A DNA stretch of 64,000 nt, from positions 620,001 through 684,000 of the forward strand of contig FJUW01000001.1 in NCBI GenBank assembly GCA_900074885.1. Reading direction: 5' to 3'. Source of the stretch: Rhynchosporium graminicola. Lineage: Eukaryota; Ascomycota; Leotiomycetes; Helotiales; Ploettnerulaceae. Positions 35,285 through 46,248 of this stretch are shown here, piece after piece (position 1 is the first letter of the stretch; each line of letters opens with the position of its first letter). The notes under the pieces are model-generated. The model had not been told where the DNA came from. It made no database searches and saw only the letters and a program-made list of their open reading frames with translations. The position numbers and the translations under genes were made by a program.

Positions 35285-36407
35285 GGTTATGGGCAAGCAT
35301 CAGTAACGATGAAGTTTTGTTCTTCCGTGGTGCTTCCCGCTTGGGAAGCCACATTTGATGGCATTTGAGCGAGCATATTTTGATTTTCCCCAACCATCCC
35401 ACACACACGACATCCCATTGTCTGTCACCTTACTACAGCAATTGTATTTCACGTGTGAACGGCTGGCCGCATTTTTGTGCATGAGCAACCAGCTCACCAG
35501 AGGGCAATGCAGATTTCTGCGCACTCTCTGGTCTAATGTCTTCCTTGTAATAGATGGTATGGGAGTACTTTAGGGATTTACTGTTTTCTTGGGGGTTGTG
35601 CGGGAGGGAGAAAGAGAGAAGAGTGTGGAAGGAGCGAAAGGAGGACCGTGAGAAGGAGAGAATTGCACATAGAGAAGAAGATGGCTTTGAACACACAGAC
35701 TGGATAAATCATCAGAAAGAGTCCAAGTCTTGTATAGTAACAACAAAATGGCAATGGAAAGATTCTCTTGACTATAACAATTAATGAGAATAGTAGACGA
35801 TATACTGTGCGAACCCCTTTAAACGACATGCAACAGGGTACTGGTCGACTTGTAGTGAGATACGAGTACCGTTCAGTATCACGTTTTCTCCTGTCTGTCC
35901 CCACTCGTGCTTAGAGTGGACAGCTGCAATGAGAACCAGGGGTACCTAGCTCCTAGGTAGGAAATGGCAACGACGCCAGGGTCCACTCCGAGCATGCATA
36001 ATATAATCTATCTCATTTACACATTTCCCTTTCCAGGCATTAATTCTTCCGACGAACTACTTTGACGTCAAAGCAGAGAGCGGGAGCGCGGCATGATTAG
36101 ACCGAGTTACCAGCTCAGTATGGGAGGAGCAAGCGTCGCTCATGGTGCTGCTATTGTCGTTTGGGATTTTGATGTTGGTGTCGGGAAGTGGGGGTTGTGG
36201 ATGGCTTGGTTGAAGTAAGAAGGATGCACGCACTTCTTCTGGGGTTTGGCTGGTTTATGGTTGGTGTATGGATGGAATTTTCCTCTTGTTGGCGCGCGCG
36301 GTGAGGAGGAAAGAGCATGGCTGAATTGGTGTCACTTTGTGGCTTGGAGGGAGAGATATATCGATTGGCTGGGTCGCGGTTGGGTACGGGAGGATTGGTT
36401 AGCGATA

Positions 36408-36408
36408 N
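36408..36408. other. Ambiguous base (n) at a G homopolymer
   Basis: The only non-ACGT character I saw. It sits directly before eight G residues, so it is most likely an unresolved homopolymer base call rather than an assembly gap. Confidence 0.9.
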
Positions 36409-36522
36409 GGGGGGGTTGGTGGGTAGGTGTCGTAGGAATGATATGGTGGGATTCGGGGAATTATATTTGTCTGATGTGTATCTCGGTACTTGGTGATGAG
36501 TAGAGTTGGCGGGGAGTCGCTG

Positions 36523-36558
36523 AGGTAGGTAGGTAGGTAGGTAGGTAGGTAGGTAGGT
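36523..36558. repeat. (AGGT)9 microsatellite
   Basis: Nine perfect tandem tetranucleotides in intergenic DNA. Confidence 0.93.
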
Positions 36559-37752
36559 GATGGCTGGAGATGAGATACCCAGGGTAAGAAAAGATTGGAG
36601 ATTTAGTGAAGGCAGGCAGGTGTCTGGAAGGGGTCACAAGTGCTTCATCATGTGGGAATTTCTCCTTCGGTTGCGTGTGTGTATATATATGTTGGTAGCT
36701 GCTGCGAAGAAGCTGACATGCATGAAGTAATAAGCTTCTTCCGTTCCTTCTGCCATCTGCTATGCGGTGCATTTGCTTGGTTTGGCTATTAAACATGCGA
36801 GACGGCCGTCTGTCTTCTGTATGGATGTTTTGCGCGACTTGGAAGGCGGGTTGGTCGGACTTTGTTATGGGACGAGGATGAGTTTCTTCCTTGTCTCTCG
36901 CAGGCGAATAGCTTTCGCTTGGCTATTTCGGTAGGACTACCTACCTACTGTACCTACCTTAGGCACGATGGAGATGATTAGTAGGATAGCGATAAAGTGT
37001 GAACAGTAAGAATCCTCTTGGTGACTGATCTTAATGCAAGTATGCATGCATGTTGCTCGCGCCATGAAGGAGACTGATAGTAGTATCGTCTGATGTGAGA
37101 CCAATCGAAACAGTGCAACTCGAGCCCGGTTGGCAGCGATCATGTTTTCCGCAAGAAGTCTGATGAGAAGTGTCACGCCACATTCTTCATCAACTGCACT
37201 CCAGGATGTCTCTCTCCCCCGACACAAGACAACACGATGGTGCTGTTTTCTCATACCGAGTACGTACCAGTACGTATTCGACGAGTTAAAAGCTTGGGAC
37301 CAAAATAGTAACCATGCGGCTGCTTTCCATCAGAGCTAGACGTCTGCACCGCCTCACTAACTTGCATGTGCAGCAGAGCCGTCGCCAATTACGAGGCTCG
37401 TACATACCGAGGAACACTCCAAAAAGGGAAGAAAGAGGGTCAAGCGACAGCCATCGTGGCGAGTGGCAGGTATAATAAGTACCTTACTGAGTTTTTAAAA
37501 GTCCTCGGACCGTCGAGGTAGATCGCTCGTAACTGCTGTGGACTCACTTGCCTTGCCTATAGGTTCCGACTCTACGGGCCCACAGAGTTCTTCTTATACC
37601 AAGTACGATCACATGAATTTAGATATATCTTCAGCGAAGTCCGAGCTAGTCAGCCATGTCCAAGCTTTCAATAGAATAGGTACTGTAGACTTCTGGGTTC
37701 TGCACTGCCCGCATTTCGCTCTTATCTGACGCTCGTGTGTTGCCTGGAGGGC

Positions 37753-37775
37753 AAGGAAGGAAGGAAGGAAGGAAG
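37753..37775. repeat. (AAGG)n microsatellite
   Basis: Over five tandem copies, followed by an imperfect AGGG tract and, 80 bp further, an AAGGG array at 37,855-37,879. Confidence 0.88.
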
Positions 37776-37854
37776 GGAAGAAGGGAGGGAGGGGACAAGT
37801 ACGGGAGAATAAATGATGCGGGAAGAAGCCAGGCAGTCCAGTCTTGGAAGTTGG

Positions 37855-37879
37855 AAGGGAAGGGAAGGGAAGGGAAGGG
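37855..37879. repeat. (AAGGG)n pentanucleotide array
   Basis: About five tandem copies of AAGGG, a register-shifted relative of the AAGG array just upstream. Confidence 0.88.
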
Positions 37880-38090
37880 CAGGGAGAAAAGAACTAGAAC
37901 ATAACTCCTAGAAATCGTGTCTCGTTCTTCCTGCTCTCATCACATCTCCTTCCCTTCGCCCTTCGTTCATCCTTTCATTCCGCTCATCTCATCTCTCCTC
38001 GAACTCTGATAGAGTTCTTGGTTATCGATCGACCCGTACCGCTGTATCCTGTATCGCCCGCCGCCAATTGTGAATTTAATCTTCGCTTTC

Positions 38091-38110
38091 GGCCTGGCCT
38101 GGCCTGGCCT
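38091..38110. repeat. (GGCCT)4 array
   Basis: Four perfect pentanucleotides in the pyrimidine-rich leader-like region. Confidence 0.9.
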
Positions 38111-38350
38111 GGCGTACCAGGTCATCGTATCCACTCCACTCCGTTCCCCCATCACGCACGAACGATCAACAACAACAATTCAATCATCCTCTCTCACGAC
38201 TCGGAGCAGCTCGCCTGAACGGGGAATCCTCCCTCCTCCAAACCGCTTTCTGTGTATTCTACACACCAACAACCCTGACCCAAACCAACAATCCTCGCCG
38301 AGTCTCTCAATTCGTTGCAAACACACCTCATATTCGGTGCTCCCTCTCAC

Positions 38351-38377
38351 CGTGCGTGCGTGCGTGCGTGCGTGCGT
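38351..38377. repeat. (CGTG)n microsatellite
   Basis: Nearly seven tandem copies, followed closely by a CCACA array at 38,408-38,430. Confidence 0.9.
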
Positions 38378-38407
38378 CAAGCTGCCAAATTCCGAACTGA
38401 CAGCAGC

Positions 38408-38430
38408 ACCACACCACACCACACCACACC
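38408..38430. repeat. (CCACA)n pentanucleotide array
   Basis: More than four tandem copies in the same leader-like stretch. Confidence 0.85.
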
Positions 38431-39199
38431 TCTCGGAGTGAGGGAGAGAGAGAGAGAACTGTACGAAATTAAGGCGAAGACTAAAAAAAGCACGCACGTG
38501 CACTGTGTACCCAGTGTCTCCCTGTCTCCCTGTCTCCCCTCATTTCAACTCAGCCGGTGGTGGTGCCCTCATCCTTCATTCGCTGTGCTGTACTTTACTG
38601 TACTGTGCTGTGCTGTGCTGTCGCTGCCCCCTTCTCTGGAGTCTGCATTGCATGCACACCCAACTAACTAACTGAACTCCTCGCCTCGCCTCGAACACGG
38701 AACTCCTCTCTCTCTTCTTCTCTCTCTCTCCCTCCTCCGTCAATCTCTCTCGGGTTCACGCATCGCATCCCTTCGCATCGTCCGTCACCTTGGACGCTTC
38801 GAGGCAGAGGACGCATTCGCTTGCTGTTATCTCGGCCACTTCTTTGACCTTCAATCACTCAACACCACCCACCCCATCCATCCATCCTATCTTTTTCTTT
38901 CAACCTCATACGTGCGAAATCCTTGGCGTCTCTCCCAAATTTACCTTGCTCGCCCACCCACCCACAAACAAACAAACAAACAAGAGAGAGCATCCCCAAC
39001 GCCCTTTCCAAACGCGAAACAATCTCAGAGTACTGCGCTCCTGCAGCATTAATTCTAGTCTATAATTTTTAAGGTACGATATGCCACGCCTACGGATCCA
39101 TGCAATATTAGCAGCTACCAGCCACTATGGAAGAAAGTCCTGTTCGCTGACATCGCAATGTACAGACATCCGCGGAAGCTCGTCTTCAGACAGTTCGCC

Positions 39200-40501
39200 A
39201 TGGCTTCTAATTCTACAAGTACGGATACCGTCGTGCCATCGTCGACGCCTACCCAGGCGCCGACGACTTCGGCTTCGAGCTCCTCTGCATTGCCACCCTC
39301 ACAATCTTCGAGTTCAATTGCTAACCCCAGTCCGCCCTCAGTGACCACGGAGTCGGCCACCAGCTCGTCTTCGATAGTTGTTATAAGCAGTTCCATCGCG
39401 CCCTCTACTCCTCCTACCATTTCGACCGCACCAACACCCTCTCCCGACACCCCAGCCGGGCCTCCTCCTCCGAGCAGCACGTTAACGACTACCTCGACAA
39501 CCTCCAATCCTGCTCCTGCTCCTACGATTGCGCCAGCGACCCCAATTGAATCTGCCCTCCCACCCACAGTGTCCACCATTACTTCTACAGATCAACAAGG
39601 CTTAACCGTCACGGTGGTCTTGACATCCACGCAAACTCCGATCCCAAATTCCCGGACTACTTCATCTACGACTTCGTCTCGTTCCGGGGCAGCAACCGCC
39701 GGATCAGTCCAAAATTCCGGCAGTGGCTCGAGTGGCTTGAGCAGCTCTGGCACGATTGCAATAGCTGTTGTCGTTCCTATCGTTGCAGTTGCTCTTCTGA
39801 TTGCTGCGGGTCTGTTCTTCTGGAGGAAGCGTAAGGCGCGCAAGGATGCGGAAGAGCTACGGAGGAAGGAGGTAGAAGAGTATGGCTACAACCCAAACAA
39901 CGATCCAACGCTACCAGCCGTGGGTGGTGTAGGCGGTTCCGCTGGTCACGACGGTTCCTACGAGATGCGTGAAGACGGATCTTCCGGTTACCGTGGATGG
40001 GGAACTACAGCTGTTGGTTCAACGGGACGAAAAGCATCGACAACAGTTTCTGGTGGACAATCCGCCGGAGGAATTGGTATGGCATACTCAGAAGGCGCAT
40101 CGCCTACACATGGCCCAGTTTCTGACACGAGGTCAGATAATGCGTTGATAGACGGCCGAGCGACATCGCCTGAAGCAGAGGCATTGGGTGCTATGGGACC
40201 AGCTGCATCAGCTAATCGGACGGGAGACATTAACCGTGGACCTTCGAATGCATCCTCGTCCTACAGTGCTGCGAATCGCTCGGATGGTTCGGGCGACGTG
40301 ATGGGTGCCGGTGGTCAATACTACAGCAATCAATACGACACTGGCAACCCATACGGCGAAAGTCAATACGGAAGCCCACCAGGACGAGCAGAAATGCCAG
40401 CACCACCAGTAATCCGTGACGTTCAAGCTCGACGCAACACACGAATAGAGAACCCGTCTCACTTCCCACAACAAAGTGCCGGCATCTCACAAAACTTTTA
40501 A
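39200..40501 (+). CDS. Ser/Thr-rich single-pass cell-surface protein, Mid2-like architecture, 433 aa
   Basis: Single exon. The first ~180 residues are Ser/Thr/Pro-rich with few other residue types, typical of heavily O-mannosylated fungal wall-spanning ectodomains. One hydrophobic helix follows at about 185-207 (TIAIAVVVPIVAVALLIAAG), then a basic stop-transfer stretch (WRKRKARKDAEELRRKE) and a ~215-residue Gly/Ser/Asn-rich cytosolic tail. The order matches fungal Mid2/Wsc-type wall-stress sensors, but no cysteine-rich WSC domain and no clear N-terminal signal peptide are present, so it may insert as a signal-anchor protein. The chosen ATG has perfect GCCATGG context; an in-frame ATG at 39,158 would add 14 residues. 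A frame at 39,081-39,344 overlaps the start out of phase and could act as a uORF. Confidence 0.82.
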   Translation: MASNSTSTDTVVPSSTPTQAPTTSASSSSALPPSQSSSSIANPSPPSVTTESATSSSSIVVISSSIAPSTPPTISTAPTPSPDTPAGPPPPSSTLTTTSTTSNPAPAPTIAPATPIESALPPTVSTITSTDQQGLTVTVVLTSTQTPIPNSRTTSSTTSSRSGAATAGSVQNSGSGSSGLSSSGTIAIAVVVPIVAVALLIAAGLFFWRKRKARKDAEELRRKEVEEYGYNPNNDPTLPAVGGVGGSAGHDGSYEMREDGSSGYRGWGTTAVGSTGRKASTTVSGGQSAGGIGMAYSEGASPTHGPVSDTRSDNALIDGRATSPEAEALGAMGPAASANRTGDINRGPSNASSSYSAANRSDGSGDVMGAGGQYYSNQYDTGNPYGESQYGSPPGRAEMPAPPVIRDVQARRNTRIENPSHFPQQSAGISQNF

Positions 40502-42668
40502 GCTGTTCGTCTCCTGTCTCCTTGGAAACTTGATTCGGGACGAGCCACCACCGAAAACGGCAGCACTACAGGGAAGGAGCACTTCGTTTGTATCATACAT
40601 ACCATCTGGGGCGGCGTTCACAACATGTTCATGGTCCATTGAAATTTTTCCTTTGTCATTACCAGCAAACTCGCATACACGCATGTTCGGCAAACTTCTG
40701 CCGGAAATATCTCACTCTGATGGAAAGGAAGGAGGAGCATCTGTTGATAAGCTTGTTGCAACCACGGAAACAAATACCGGCACAGTGGACCGTGGCTAAA
40801 GTCCGAGGCGTGCCTTGTCTCATTTTGGCTTGGTAATAAAATTGGTCGAGAGCTTTGGTTGTAATGTTGCTAGGGGAAGGGAATTTGTTCTGCTTTATTG
40901 GGGGAAGCGAAAAGCTTTGCTTGCTTGTGCACCGTTCGCGGGCGGTGATGAAGTGAAGTAGTACATAGAATAGTAATTCGTCACGGGAAGCTTTAACGAT
41001 ATACGTTGCAGTGTGCATGATTTCGAATTGTGACTGATTTATGAGACTGACATTTATCTTCCTACCAATCTTGACATGTACGGCTGTTGTCTCCTTTATC
41101 TTTACATCTATCTCTAAGGCTACATACTACGTCGACCATGTACTGTCGCTTCGAGTTCATCCGACTAAAGCATTAAATCTACCTAGCATCCATTTCCTAA
41201 TCTACTTGATCACATCCCCCATCCCATATCTCTCTGATCACTTCCTCTCTGCCTCTCTCTTCCTCTGGCGCTTCCTACATATATATCTGCGAAGAAAACA
41301 ACATCTAGCTATCATAATCCTAATATCGCATTATCTCATCAATCAATCATCATCTCCACATACGTACCCCCAGCCCAGCACGGCACAACATAACCCACCA
41401 TCGCACCAATGATGGCAATGAATAACTAACCCGCCCACCGTGATACCTTCTAGCTTGAGTGGCCCGTTATACATATCATGCATGGTCGTGACTACCACTA
41501 TGAACTTTTTTTTCCCCCCTTGTGAGTGAACCGACAGGATGAGACAAAGACGAACAAGACAAAGGACAAGACAAGATCGAGAAGGCCGATTCCGGCGCTC
41601 CGCGAAATCTGGAAGTTGGAATAATTAGATTTGGGTGGGATTTAGATTCTGGATTTCGTAGAGGACCTAGTTGCCGCTAAGTACTTATCGGTTTCTTACT
41701 CGGATGGATTGATAGGTGTAGGGTTTTGAAGGGAGGTGGGTGTTGTGGTGATGGTTAGCAGGTCCTAGGTGAGCGAGTGAGCGAGTGAGATAGATAAGGT
41801 GTGTGTGTGTACATCGATCCTCACACCCCTCCCGCTTAATAAGTGATAAACCTATTGATCCTTCCGTGTACTCGACGCAATAACGAATCACGGACTGTGC
41901 GGTCAATATCGTGTTCACATCTCTATCCTCAATAGGACATGTCATATCCGGCATGAAATGAACAACAAAACAAAACAAGTTCAAGAATAGAAGAGAAGAG
42001 AATGAAATGACGAAATCTTCAACTCCTTTCTCGCTTCCTGGGAGTAAGATAGTCCGTTCGAGGGGAGGAAGTAAGCGGGCAAGTGGACGAACCGGTGAGT
42101 AAGTATGTGTGTACATAAACTACTTTCTCTTGTCTGTCATCGTGAGACTCCGACCCTCCCTGCTTTACTATGCCTGTCGAGAAAAGCCGAATCTACACGT
42201 CTGTAATCGCAGGATATCATGTTATACTATACTATATAATATAAACAAAACGCATCTCGATTCTCTACTCCTTTCTCACCAACTTTGAACCCACTATTTC
42301 CGCTTTGACGTGTAAAGAGCGTATTGAGCCCGCACATCGGAGCCCAAAAGGGATAGCACATGTATCTGGTTTTAGATTGGGTGTTCGATTGAAGTACATT
42401 CGCATTCACATGCCCCGCGTGATCAGGTTATGTTCATGACTTTTCTATTAATTGATTATCAAAACTATACACTAAGAAACAATTTCCCCAACGCCGTGCT
42501 AGCTATTCAACCAAATCCACTGGTATCAAAAGAATCTCTTCCAAGCACGCAAATCGACCCTTCTAAGTCAACAAGTCCAAGCAAGTTTTACGGAAGGTTC
42601 CAAGTCCAGCTCCATAATAAATGAAAAGCCGACACATATCCTGATCTGGAGAAAGTACTGTAGAATTT
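40502..42668. other. Intergenic region between convergent genes
   Basis: About 2.2 kb containing two facing 3' flanks. It is AT-rich around 41,040-41,400 and 42,200-42,620, with short unrecognisable frames on both strands and no domain. Nothing functional is supported. Confidence 0.6.
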
Positions 42669-44769
42669 TCAGACATTCTTATCCGCATTCGCCCTCGACT
42701 CGACCTTCTCGGTCACCGCCGGCGCCTCCTCATCCTCACTACTCGCCTCCACTGGTTTCGTCGGAGCAAAAGTACTCCTCTGTCGAATCTTTGCACCGTA
42801 CTTGTAGAAGATGACCGGAATTGGCACCAATAACAGCGCCACACAACCAAGCAACGTTCCCGTCCAATTCACTTTCAAAGCCTTAAACATGTATTGCGAG
42901 AATAAGGGGAAACCAGCTCCAGCGAGAGAACGCAGGAAAGTGTTGGCGGCAATAGCAGAAGCGGCGAACATGAGATACGCGTCGACGAGGTAGTTGAGCG
43001 ATTGCAAAAAGATTGCTAGGAGCCCAAAACCGGTTAGGAGACCGGAGAGGGTGGGTACAATCCAGTGGATGGACTCTTTGTAGCCACTCCAGCCAAACCA
43101 AAATAAGCCTCCTGCGAAAGAAAGACCGCCAAAGATGACGGGGGGAAGACGCCATTCGGGAATCGGGACGCCATTATTGGCGAGTAACTTTTTGTTGTAG
43201 CTTGGCTGAGTGAGAGCGACATAGATACCTGCAATGATCATTCCTGCGATCATCCCAAAGTATGGAAGACCTCCAATGCCGGCAGACATGCCGTGGATTT
43301 GCTGGAAGACAATTGGATATGCCGTCAAGAACAGGTAGAGAAGACCGTAGATGAACGCCATGTAGATTGACAAGAGCAAGACGATGGGCTCGGTGACGAG
43401 AAGTCGCATAGGACGAGAGAAATTCTTGGTAAGGAGCTCGCGGAAGTCGATTTCGATTTCTTCCTGCTTGGCGTGGATGCCCCAGTTCTTGGTTCTTCTG
43501 CGTAGCTCGGCGGCTTTCTGGATAAGGAGGACTGGTGGGTAGGTCTCTTCCAGGAAGAAGAGGTCAAGGAAGAAAGCGACGAAGCCCATGATCGCAACGA
43601 GCCTGGTTTCGTTAGTGATGACTCTCGGTACATCCAAGACATACGTACCATTCAGTCCATCTCCAGCCGAGATGAGAATCAACAATGAAACCACCAATGA
43701 ATGGCGCAAGAAGAGGTCCAGTGAAAACGGTCATCGAGAAGAGCGTTATAGCTAATCCACGAGTCCGGTTATCGAACATATCAGAGAAAACAGCCGCTAC
43801 AACTGCAAGTGGACAAGCTCCAAAAATTCCTATGCATGTCAGATCCAATTCAACCGTGCAAATTCGAGTGGCACAAACCTCCCCAGAAACGGCACAACAA
43901 GATAGTCTGCAAATCCTTCCCCGCAGCTACGGCGACTTGGAAGATTGAAAAGCCGAACATAGCTATGACCAGAGGTAATCGTCGACCTTTCAATTCGGAT
44001 AGTGGTGCCCAAAATACCGGACCTAGAGCAAATCCAAGAACGTATAGAGACAGACCAAGAAGTCCGACTTCGGTAGATACATGGTACTGCTCTGCGACTG
44101 TTCGTGTGGCGGTTGAGAATATGCTGGATGTAAATGCTGATACTAGAGTCGTGTATCCCAACATAACTGCTGTCAAAACTCTGTGGATTTGTTAGCATTT
44201 TTCATATAAATACATGATCTTTGCTGCTGAAAAAATGTGGTTTCTTAGTAGAATTCGAGAGTGCAATATGCATGCCGATTTGCCCAATCCGTGAAGCAGC
44301 ACACCTGAGGTAAATGACAGGGGGAGTTGAGAACCATTACTCACTTCTTCTTCATCGGCCAGTTCTGTGCATGTAATGGATCATCAGGTCCATCAAACTC
44401 GACAACGTATTCCTCTCTCGCAGGCAAAAGCGGTGGATACGGCTTTCCCAATCCCATCTCCGGCAAAGGCTTCTTGCTCTCTCTACTCTTGCCCGTCAAG
44501 CTCCGTCCTACGGTCCCAGTATGCTGGCTCCTCGCGGTCTGAATGCGACTCAGAACTGTAGGATGTCTCTCCAAATCTCGCTGTGTCGAAGCCCGGCTCA
44601 TCTGTCTATCCCTGCGCATAACAGATCCTTCGGAAGAAGATGTTGAACTGCTGGACGCTGTGGGGATACGCTCGATTTCATGGCTTGGTCGTCCGATAGG
44701 TGTGTTGGTGAATCGTTCGGGAGACGCATCGCGTTCGTTCCTCTCCATAGCTCTATCTGCTTCGTTCAT
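42669..44769 (-). CDS. MFS transporter, DHA1 multidrug/polyamine type, 613 aa
   Basis: Exons 44769-44345, 44180-43879, 43829-43649, 43602-42669. A Ser/Arg-rich cytosolic N-terminus of about 120 residues ends in the family marker [18 protein letters not shown]. Helices follow from [16 protein letters not shown] onward. The motif-A-like loop reads [11 protein letters not shown], and the antiporter-type region contains [12 protein letters not shown] and a long central loop before the second six helices. Twelve transmembrane segments can be counted. Relatives of the Tpo1/Flr1 DHA1 group export drugs, polyamines or toxins by proton antiport at the plasma membrane; substrate and direction are inferred from the family. 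No secondary-metabolite core gene lies nearby. The C-terminal tail is Glu/Lys-rich. Confidence 0.9.
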
Positions 44770-45572
44770 ATTGGCGTTTGGGGTAGATTTTACTCAATCC
44801 TAATGGTATGTGTAAATTTGGCAGTCAGAAAATGTGAAGTCTTCGAGCGGAATATAGTAGAGATGGGGGGCAAGGCTATTGTATTTATTTAGGGTTGAGT
44901 TTGTGTTGATCGGCCTCGGTCCACCCGTCGCTATGATTACGGCATAGGCCGATCTTCGAAGTTAAGCGGCCCCCTTGTCATAGCTGTCATAGTCCTGTCC
45001 TGTTACCGGAGAGGTACAAATGGGATTTAAAAGTGGATTGACAGGTCTGAAAGATGATCCGCTGGCCTGCAATTCCTCATTTTAGCTTACTTGGTACTGT
45101 AGTATAAGTATTCTAGATTTGATGGAAACAAGATCCCGGACGGACCCGTCAATTTGGTTGGGATGGATGACTTCTTTCTCCATTCCAGCAAGCAAGTCTA
45201 ACAAAATTAATTCATTCTGCCTTTGTACCAAGAGTCTCAACAGCTCAGCTGGCAAGAACTTGAACAATGGACGGACTCAAACTCGATTCGCGAGCCTGTC
45301 AACTACAAACTCAATTCATCCGAGATCCATCCATCTACGTCATATCATGATTTCTCAGCCAGCTCGAGGACTCGAAAAACTCTAAGCCCCTCTCGGAGAG
45401 ATAACCAGGATGGCACATACCACCTCTACCTCTCGCACCCGCCACGGGGGAAAATTCGAGATTTTTCTGCTCAATTGGAATTTTCGCCCCATAATATAAG
45501 CCGCAAGGCCGAAGGATACCGATACCACACCAGCGATATACCTACCTACCCTACCATATCTGCAATGGAACT

Positions 45573-45604
<32 letters not shown>

Positions 45605-46248
45605 CACACGCGGCATTAGAGATACGGCCGAGCTTCCCTACCAGAAGGCGAGCCGACTATTACCTACTGTAGTTTAGCATTCCTTAAATCCATTCATTTA
45701 CTTTTCGTACTTGGTATGTACGGACTTGGTTCCTCCGTGGGTCTAAAACCTGTCCTCAGTAGGTTTCCCGGGGCTTTTGAAAGACCCTTCGACACTGAAC
45801 CTTGACGTCAGCTCCTGTCAGGTGCAGACCCGAGGAGAAACCCAGTACTTGCTTGTATGCGCAGTTGCTGCAAAACCCCATGCCAAATGATGGTGCGCGC
45901 GCAAGGCATGCATGATATGGCACCTCGATTTTCGCCGTCCCTACAGACTGGTACATCCGAAAGAGCATTACCGTTGGAAAGATATGGAGATGGTATCGCG
46001 CCTATCTGTCGTGATGTGTGAGCAGAGCCGCCTACATGCTCGATCTCCTCGCCCTCATTCATTTGTTGTCACTAACCGAGTCGTTGAGGCCCTGGGTGAG
46101 AGGTTTCATGATTAAACATAGAGCAGGAGAGAAGGGATTGCTCTCGAACAGTCGTTTGGTATGACCGTGATGGGTTAGCAAAAGTCGCTTTAACGTGACT
46201 CTAGGGGTATAAAATATCTATGCTCAAGGCTAATAAGTGATTTCCTCT
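44770..46248. other. Intergenic region between tandem minus-strand transporters
   Basis: About 1.5 kb: promoter of the DHA1 transporter on the left, 3' flank of the inositol transporter on the right. It contains a (CGGCAA)n array at 45,574-45,603. The 149-codon frame across that array looks like a low-complexity artefact, and a 5S-rRNA-like word near 44,951-44,970 was examined and rejected. Confidence 0.6.
45574..45603. repeat. (CGGCAA)n hexanucleotide array
   Basis: Five tandem hexanucleotides; in one frame they would encode alternating Arg and Gln. Confidence 0.9.

Larger units (their letters stand above)
35285..39199. other. Intergenic region of ~3.9 kb, microsatellite-rich, one ambiguous base
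   Basis: No supported gene. It contains the 3' flank of the previous gene, an ambiguous base (n) at 36,408 beside a G run, AGGT, AAGG, AAGGG, GGCCT, CGTG, CCACA and CAAA arrays, and a strongly pyrimidine-biased stretch from about 37,900 to 39,100 that probably forms the promoter and leader of the gene at 39,200. A frame opening at 39,081 overlaps that gene's start and may be a uORF. Confidence 0.6.

Noticed and set aside
39115..39579. Minus-strand 154-codon Gly/Val-rich frame
   Set aside because: It is the antisense of the Ser/Thr-rich ectodomain coding sequence of the gene at 39,200.
44900..45010. 5S rRNA-like word (GAAGTTAAGC context) near 44,955
   Set aside because: Only this short internal-control-like word matches. 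The expected ends and the conserved GGGTGGGTGACCACC-type block of fungal 5S rRNA are absent.
45223..45672. 149-codon frame with RQRQRQ repeats
   Set aside because: It begins at a TTG, spans the CGGCAA microsatellite and has no recognisable homology or upstream ATG.
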